This document shows positions 57,855-64,000 of a DNA stretch of 64,000 bases, one piece after another. The stretch spans positions 19,288,804 to 19,352,803 of the forward strand of contig NC_088204.1 in assembly GCF_037126465.1 (NCBI RefSeq), given 5' to 3'. How positions within the stretch are numbered: the first letter of the stretch is position 1; the number at the start of each line of letters is the position of its first letter. The notes beneath the pieces were generated by a model. The model worked only from the letters and a program-made list of their open reading frames with translations, had not been told where the DNA came from and ran no database searches. Origin of the DNA: Ornithodoros turicata. Lineage: Eukaryota; Arthropoda; Arachnida; Ixodida; Argasidae. A program made the translations under genes and the position numbers.

Positions 57855-57934
57855 ATTTTTCGCTGTTATCTCAATCTGTTCCTTTTGAGCGTTATACTTT
57901 GCTAAGTCAGTACATTGCTTACTATGCCAAAGCT

Positions 57935-58011
57935 CTTCTGAGGCAGTTTATGAATCTGTGCTTATCAAACACTGTCGTGTGTACAGCATGGAGGATGTTT
58001 GTCTTCAGAAG
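57935..58011 (+). promoter_or_regulatory. SECIS element 2 (SPS2 3' UTR)
   Basis: Second SECIS-like hairpin, about 161 nt downstream of the first. Helix I: CTTCTGA (57935-57941) with TCAGAAG (58005-58011). Core ATGA (57950-57953) opposite GGAG (57990-57993). Helix II: CTGTGC (57956-57961) with GTACAG (57981-57986). Unpaired AAA at 57967-57969, 13 nt after ATGA; apical ACAC/GTGT may pair. In helix II one C-G pair of element 1 is replaced by T-A and one G-C by G-T, so pairing is kept although both strands changed. Confidence 0.8.
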
Positions 58012-58042
58012 CATTTCTTGGCATTGTCTGCAATGGGGACCA

Positions 58043-58048
58043 AATAAA
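58043..58048 (+). terminator. Polyadenylation signal of SPS2 (AATAAA)
   Basis: Canonical AATAAA 370 nt after the stop and just past the second SECIS-like hairpin, so the mature 3' UTR would include both hairpins. Confidence 0.75.
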
Positions 58049-58870
58049 AGTTTACTAAAAATGGTGATGTCATCATTATTGAAAGTCTATAATACAAATT
58101 GTGTTCACCTTCTGTAGTTGATAATTTGTTGCACACATCTGGATAGGATATATGATGTATACGTACCTCATTGCACACATGCTCTGAAAGGTTTTGAGTT
58201 GGTTGCTCATGTCACAGTCAGATATGCACATGTTAACTGTCTAGAAAAGCATACTCTGAAAATAATCTGGTGCAAAGAATTGGTACAGAGACATAAAATT
58301 GTGAAATATTGAAATATTTACATATCAGGAAACTAACAGTAACACATTAGAGTATTGTTCGTAACAAAATGTAGAATAACAACCAGATGATGCATTTGAA
58401 ACGGGTATCAAGACTGGACTGCTTGCCTGGAACGAATCTGAGCAGGCCGGTGCACTAGCCACAAATCGTAAGCAGCAAATATTTGTTGCTTATTATTAAT
58501 ACAGCATCATGCTATCATGCTACAGGGCTGCAGGTAACAGAACAAGTTCCTGATCACCAGAAAATGAAGGCAAAGCAATGCTTAGTCAGGCTCATTACAA
58601 ACATTTTGTAAGTGTAGCAGGTCCTCTTTTGCTACTGAAGGCTAGTATGACAAACAATATTGTTAACAGGTTGGTTAGCAAGCGGAAGTAAAGCTAGAGA
58701 GATGAGGGGGATGTAGACAATCTAAAAATATCACTCTGTTGAGCCTAGTAGAATGCAATAAAATGAGATGGATGATTGGCATCCACTTTACACACAAGCC
58801 CAAAGGACCTTTCCTCTGTGCGGCCATCCACAGAGGAAGAAGAAGGCAAAAGAAGAAAAGGTTCCTGTCA

Positions 58871-61410
58871 ATGTGCAACCAGGTTTTTCTTACGCTGTTG
58901 CTTTGCGTCATTCAGTTTCTGTCTCTATCATACGCTTATGACTTCTGGGGAACGGTAAAAGCACTATTCAAGGCGTAAGGAACCTCGCAAGCAGCATCAC
59001 GAGTGAATCACAAACCATAATGTGTCACGTTATTGCACAGGGGAGAAATTGAATGGTCGTGGGACCAGTATGAAAAGTGCATCCAAGAACGTGTCGACAC
59101 GGGCACTCCACTGAAGAAAGCCTTGCTGGTTCCTTTCGGTTCCAAAGTTGAAATGTCCTGTCCTGGGATTTGGTACGTAATGCTCTTCATCTTTCTGATA
59201 TGACTCGAGATGGACACACGTAGTGACCAGTCTATAGCACAGTGCGCTTTATAATTCTGAGGAAACATACGGGACGCATTTCATTTTACGTAGTGAACTG
59301 GTAATGGTGTTCTGTAGGTAGACCATGTTTCGGTAAAGGTTTTGTCAGTGAAACACCTCAAAAGGACTGCAGGGCTCTTCATTGACACCAAAATAGAAGA
59401 AAATTTCAAAAGATTTGGAAAGGCATTTGGAAACTCGAGACAGAATACCATCCCACACTGCTCGTGTTTCTGTTGAAAATGATCCCTCTCATGGTGCTTA
59501 GGTTCTCGTATTCAAATAGAGTTTTTCCAGTTTTCCTCCAGAGGCAGAATCCCAATCTCCGTGGCACCGTGTATCGCCCGTTTTAGGCTCGGCAATAGGA
59601 ACGATGCCCATGGGAAAAGGCGACCAGCGGCGACAGCTTATGGGCTACGGTGCCCTGGTCATTACGGATGCTCTGCCAGGCGATACGGGGATCTACCGCT
59701 GCCTTTGGGCAGGAAGAACGTACAGCCTTTACCACTTGCAGGTGGTCCGGTCCGAACCATATGAAATGGTACTTGGCATTACCAGCTAATTTACGGTGTT
59801 TGCTAGGAAGACTGTAGAACTAGGACATTTCAAGATAGCTATCATTTCATTACGTATTGTTCCTCACGAGGTCTGGGAGGACGAGTACAATGAAACTGAC
59901 GAAACCCTGACGTTGGAAGGTTATGGGATGCGATCCTGGCTGGATTGGTCCGAGTGGAGTGATTGTGATCGCTGCGGGTCTGTTGGCAGGAGGAGGAGGG
60001 TTGGTATATGCACTGTTGGGTATATGGTAAGGAAGGGTGACTTTGCAATGCCTGTCATAAAAAAGGGTATTCTTCTTGCATTCTTCTCCTTTGCCAGAAA
60101 CGAATGCACCGGGAAACAAAGGCACTCAGCAGAACCATGCTTCAGACCTCACTGGCCGCATTTCCAGATGGAGTACCTTGTCGGTCAAGCCTTGTACCAT
60201 TGTATATTGCCGAGAACCTTCTGAAGAACAGGACCAGTGTTCACATGATAGGACTCTGTCGAGTACGTGGAAACAGAACGGGTTTGAACACTGTAGGAAA
60301 TGATGCGTTTGACATTTTTCTGTGCAGGAACCATGCGTGAAGGATACAGGCGTAGTTGTAGTCACAGATGCATCAGGCCTAGTGGAAGAAGTCGTGGACA
60401 ACAGTAAGGGCATATTCTCACTGAAACAGAAACTTCTAGAGCTGCCGAAAAGGATTTTCCGTAAGACTGTCAAACGGGAACAAGGTGCAGAAGTGATCCT
60501 GTCTTGTTCGAGGTGAGTAGACCCGCGACTTTCAACATGACTGGCTTGACCACGTGTAGAAACTAACTACGCGCACCATAAAAAGTTTTAGCATTTTTGC
60601 CGTACAAGCTTCTACTTCTGCCGATCTAGAGCTTTATGGTCTGCTTTGCGGTTTTACGCCAACGTTTGCACTGTTAGTGGAATTAGCTATATTGTTAAAT
60701 TAATTCACACGAAAAAATAATAAGGATTCAAAGCTGGACCTTCCTGATGGGCAGGGGTGTCACCAATCACACAACGTCGGCACGGCTTTCTCGTGAATTT
60801 CGGAGCCTCAAGTATTTCGGGATGGACATGTCATTGTGACTCCCCATTTTCTCTTATGTGTCTTTTCTCACTGTCCTACCGATTCGAACACAATGCTGGC
60901 AGCGACCTGGGATACAGAAAGGCATGCAGCTTGCCTCGGCTCAGTGTCTTTCTGCATCTTTAGCGGTATGTGTTCGACAGTCACAAATAGAAATTGTGTT
61001 CCTGCTCTTCGTTACAGACAACGCTTCAGCACAAAATTCTTCCAGTGGCGAAATGGCTCCATCCTACTAAATCCGATGCTAGTTTTCCACTTGTCCAACC
61101 GTAGGGTCAAGATAGACCTCGGAAACAATCTACACATTCTGAGGGCAGAGACGTACGACTCCGCAATCTATAGGTAACCGCAACAGGGCAAATGAGATCC
61201 TTCTTCTTCTAAAGGACTGTTTCTGTTCCCAATTACAGTTGCTATGACGGAACCAGAATGGTAGCAACGATCCGTTTGTACATCACAAAACCAAGCATCT
61301 TTGCCAAACTACGGCGGATAGCATCTTACTTCAATGTGGTAGTCATGGTTGTCGCAATACTCCTAGTAATAATATCCATATGCCGGGGATCACAACCTGG
61401 TTTGAGCTGA
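58871..61410 (+). CDS. FAM187-like Ig-domain single-pass membrane protein (8 exons, 432 aa)
   Basis: Exons: 58871-58974, 59041-59176, 59544-59768, 59871-60026, 60098-60262, 60328-60512, 61018-61173, 61239-61410; 1299 nt, exactly 433 codons with the stop. It begins with a signal peptide (VFLTLLLCVIQFLSLSYA, about 1-22). The first Ig-like fold has Cys75 (EMSCPGIW) and Cys133 in GDTGIYRC; a central DWSEWSDCDRCG motif is diagnostic of FAM187 proteins; the second Ig-like fold has Cys322 (VILSCS) and Cys377 (DSAIYSC). A hydrophobic helix at about 407-424 (NVVVMVVAILLVIISI) and a short tail follow, so type I topology. Human FAM187A has 413 aa and the same order. Molecular function is unknown. The exon 2 end was set at 59176 because the earlier GT does not keep frame. 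ATTAAA at 61435. Confidence 0.88.
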
Positions 61411-61434
61411 CACATTTAGTACGAAAGATTGCCG

Positions 61435-61440
61435 ATTAAA
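61435..61440 (+). terminator. Probable polyadenylation signal of the FAM187-like gene (ATTAAA)
   Basis: ATTAAA 24 nt after the stop codon. The convergent DNAJC25 stop codon is about 0.5 kb further right, so the two transcripts end close together. Confidence 0.5.
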
Positions 61441-61946
61441 AATTTGCTTACCAATTATTGTATTTCTATTGGTTTTTGGAGCGGGAAAAAGGGTTCTACT
61501 GGAATGAGAAAGTTCATAGCCAGCATGTGCATAGCAGAGGTGAGCGTGTAACGTAAGCCATGGTCAGAGCTGCACAAGTCAGGTTAAATTGCGCTCTGAA
61601 AGAGCTTGCATTACATGTTGTGTTTGTTGATGGTTGACTCCTACAGAAACAAGTTTCATACAACAGCTTGTGATCCGTGTGATATTTAATTTACGAAATC
61701 CAAACTCCCCCCCCCCCCCCCCCCAAGTTGTTTGAATTTCACTGGTTCATGGGTGATGGAGGACTGTCTGTGTGTCCCTGATGGAGCTCGCCTCGCCTAA
61801 TTCTCGTTGCTTGTATAATTTATATCATATCCACATAAGTGCCTACTTGCTTGTGCCATCTTTACAATTATGTTGTCCGCCAGCCCTAACTCACCGTACA
61901 ACCGTGGCTTAAATTTTAAAAATTAATTTATTTCAGTATGTGGGCA

Positions 61947-63957
61947 TCAGTCCTCAAAGTTGATCTGTCCGGGACCGTGGTTTTTCATGTACCTCCGGTA
62001 GCTTTTGTATCGTGCACTCTCAGCGAGCTTAGCTCTCATTTCTTCGTCTTGCTGCTTCTTCCAAGCCTGAGGAATAAAAGAAATAAAAACAACAACAACA
62101 ACACATTTTCCTGTAATACATATTCAAAACACCTAAAAAATTACTGTACCCCAATGACTTCCAAACGTTGGAATTTTTTGTCATATTTCTAACACCCGCC
62201 CGTGATTAGCCGCGTAATTAGCGCGCCCCCTATGCAGCTGCATTTTCGGTTTGGGAAAGTGCATTTTACTCAACTTTACTCAATTTTACGTAAATATGGC
62301 GATCAAAAGAGGAAGAGGAAACTACAGAAGAACCCTTACAAGGAACTTTTCCTTGACCCAGAGCCCGTCAGCGAAATAGCGCTCCCTATCTTTGTCCTCT
62401 AGATCGTCCCACTGTTCTTGAGACAACCCCATGTAATAGCGGATGAGGTAGCTCCTCTCTTCCATGCCCAGCTCTTGTCGCTGCAGTGTAAATTTCCATA
62501 ACCACCGTCCATGCCACCACAGGAATGTGCCTAATGAGTAAGGAAGCATCACGAGCTGCACCCAGAGTATGTTTCGTAACGTTGGTTTGCGATATCCGCC
62601 CCTGAAATCAAAGTACAGGATGATCGTTCCGAGTTTCGTTTTAACGGTTTTGTTACGTACCGGATGTCCACCTGGTCCTCCAAAATCTTTTTGAGCATAT
62701 TTTCTTCCTCCTCCTTTATTTCCTCCTATAGGAAAGAGGGTAAATAAAAGGTATTTCATTTCAAGGCCCAAGTCAGTGCTTTCCAATCCTCCTCCTCATC
62801 TACAAACGTGTTCGTGCATAATTTTTCCATGATTTTGTTTCAAAAACTGTAAGCAAGGTATATTTAATATTTTGAACATGTGCAAGAAGCTCCACGAAAT
62901 CATATAAGTCATGGACAGGCCATCTCCATAACCATCTCTCTCCCTGTTCACCATACGGCAACTTATCGATACAGTGCCAGCTGCATGCCTCGCTAAAATT
63001 AGCACAAGAGCCAAGCAACAGTTTTTTCTCTCTTTTGTTTTTGATTGTGAAGTTACCTCAGTATGTACTTCACAGTAGTTTGTTTCTTTCAGCAAATTCC
63101 TCATGCTGACTCGTGTGGTTTGGCTGGACAAGGTAATCCCGCAACAAGCACTACATAGTCACCAAAAGTGATGACGTCCACCAGCAAGAATTCGGTGAAA
63201 CGCGAGGATGTATTCGGTTTCTGTTACAGTTACCGCCCTGTCATTCCGTTTCCATTTCTAATGAAAAAAAAATTTTCCAATTAGAATCAGGGATGTTGCG
63301 GCAAAGTTGGAGAGGAACTATATTCTGCAGGATGCTGCTCAGATCTCAGTAGTGTTCAAACCAGAGAATAAAACATGTGCTCGTGCTTTGTTTGGAAACC
63401 ATACCTTCCTCCGTCTATCCCGTTTCTTGCTAGCATTGTAGAACCCTTCTTTCTTTGCTATGTCCACTGCCTGGAAACAAGATGGTTCCTTAGACATCTA
63501 TAGGATATCAGCAGAAAAGCAAGAAACACTTGGCAGATGTGCCATTAGCAATCACCTTGATGCGATACTTTGGCACTGTAACAAGGTAGTCAATGGCAGA
63601 CCGGTATCTATACCAAGCACCGTAGTACTGCGAAGGAAAAAACAAACCTACAATGCAGAGCAATTCAGGGCATGTGTAGGTACTCCAAGACAGATAAAAC
63701 GGTCAATACCTGTACTGCTGAAATTACTGTTATAGTTACGGCAAGGACAATCCTTATGTCCACTTTTGGTGCCACCCTCTTGCGATAGTACCGGTAATAA
63801 TGCCGGTAAATGGCATCTTAAGGAAGCAGGTGTCGAGACGTCAGCAAGAGAACAAACTCATAGAATTTACCTACAACTATTTACAAAGAAAGACAACCTT
63901 ACCAGGGTCATCCAGCATGTCATTGTAGTCTTTCCTCGATTCATCGTCTCTTAAGAT
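61947..63957 (-). CDS. DNAJC25: DnaJ homologue subfamily C member 25 (5' partial, 7 exons seen)
   Basis: A membrane-anchored Hsp40 co-chaperone. Minus-strand exons: 63903-63957, 63710-63816, 63556-63627, 63405-63470, 62661-62725, 62340-62601, 61947-62066; 747 nt, 249 codons with stop TGA, all phases agreeing. The first visible exon reads ILRDDESRKDYNDMLDDP, the end of the J domain; the HPD motif and start lie right of the window. Then HYYRYYRKRVAPKVDIRIVL with a membrane segment, AIDYLVTVPKYRIK, the charged EEIKEEEENMLKKIL, GGYRKPTLRN, a second hydrophobic stretch (ILWVQLVMLPYSLGTFLWW), MEERSYLIRYYMGLSQEQWD and the basic end YKSYRRYMKNHGPGQINFED. Similarity to vertebrate DNAJC25 is continuous over this part. 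Confidence 0.94.
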
Positions 63958-64000
63958 CTAGTAAGTGGTAAAACAATATGTAAATCTTTTTACATTCAAA

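Larger units (their letters stand above)
57730..58050 (+). repeat. Tandem duplication in the SPS2 3' UTR (about 161-bp units)
   Basis: Two adjacent units, about 57730-57890 and 57891-58050, each opening TTATACTTTG and sharing TTTATGAATC-GTGCTT near the middle and GAGGATG further on. They differ at many positions, so the duplication is not recent, but the predicted RNA fold is kept in both (see the two SECIS entries). AATAAA lies in the second unit. Confidence 0.85.

Overview
The window is animal nuclear DNA: intron-rich genes with GT-AG splice sites, long introns full of degenerate DNA transposons, and tRNA-derived SINEs. The proteins (a Sec-containing selenophosphate synthetase, an ABCA1-type transporter, a FAM187-like Ig protein, DNAJC25) and the mix of Tigger/pogo-like, hAT and mariner elements suggest an arthropod, most likely an arachnid such as a tick. 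That taxonomic call is inference.

Layout. (1) Positions 1-40120, minus strand: one very large full-length ABCA transporter gene. I traced 40 complete coding exons and the first 23 nt of the 41st. All splice phases agree, and 2049 codons are complete before the window cuts the gene inside the NBD2 Walker B motif, so the 3' end lies off the left edge. Its introns hold most of the transposons. (2) About 40131-47838: no supported coding gene; probably the ABCA 5' region and upstream repeats. (3) 47839-50034, plus: gamma-glutamylcyclotransferase (GGCT), 3 exons, 175 aa. (4) 51943-57673, plus: selenophosphate synthetase 2, 7 coding exons, 400 aa, with an in-frame TGA at codon 47 read as selenocysteine. 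Its 3' UTR carries a tandem duplication in which each unit folds as a SECIS-like element. (5) 58871-61410, plus: FAM187-like single-pass Ig-domain membrane protein, 8 exons, 432 aa. (6) 61947 to the right edge, minus: DNAJC25 orthologue, 7 visible exons; its start and J domain lie beyond the window.

Mobile DNA. The introns contain Tigger-like MITEs nested in one another (11228-14124 contains 12081-13942, which contains an 86-bp hAT MITE), a dead mariner spanning 8183-10589, several hAT elements with 8-bp target duplications, long foldback elements (2184-2690, 17009-17404, 18344-18552, 21755-22851, 37351-37488), tRNA-derived SINEs and a probable Penelope-like fragment with a hammerhead-like motif.

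The genes do not form a functional unit; they are independent loci. The strongest unusual signal is the selenoprotein gene: UGA-encoded Sec in the active site plus two SECIS-like hairpins in tandem whose differences are partly compensatory.
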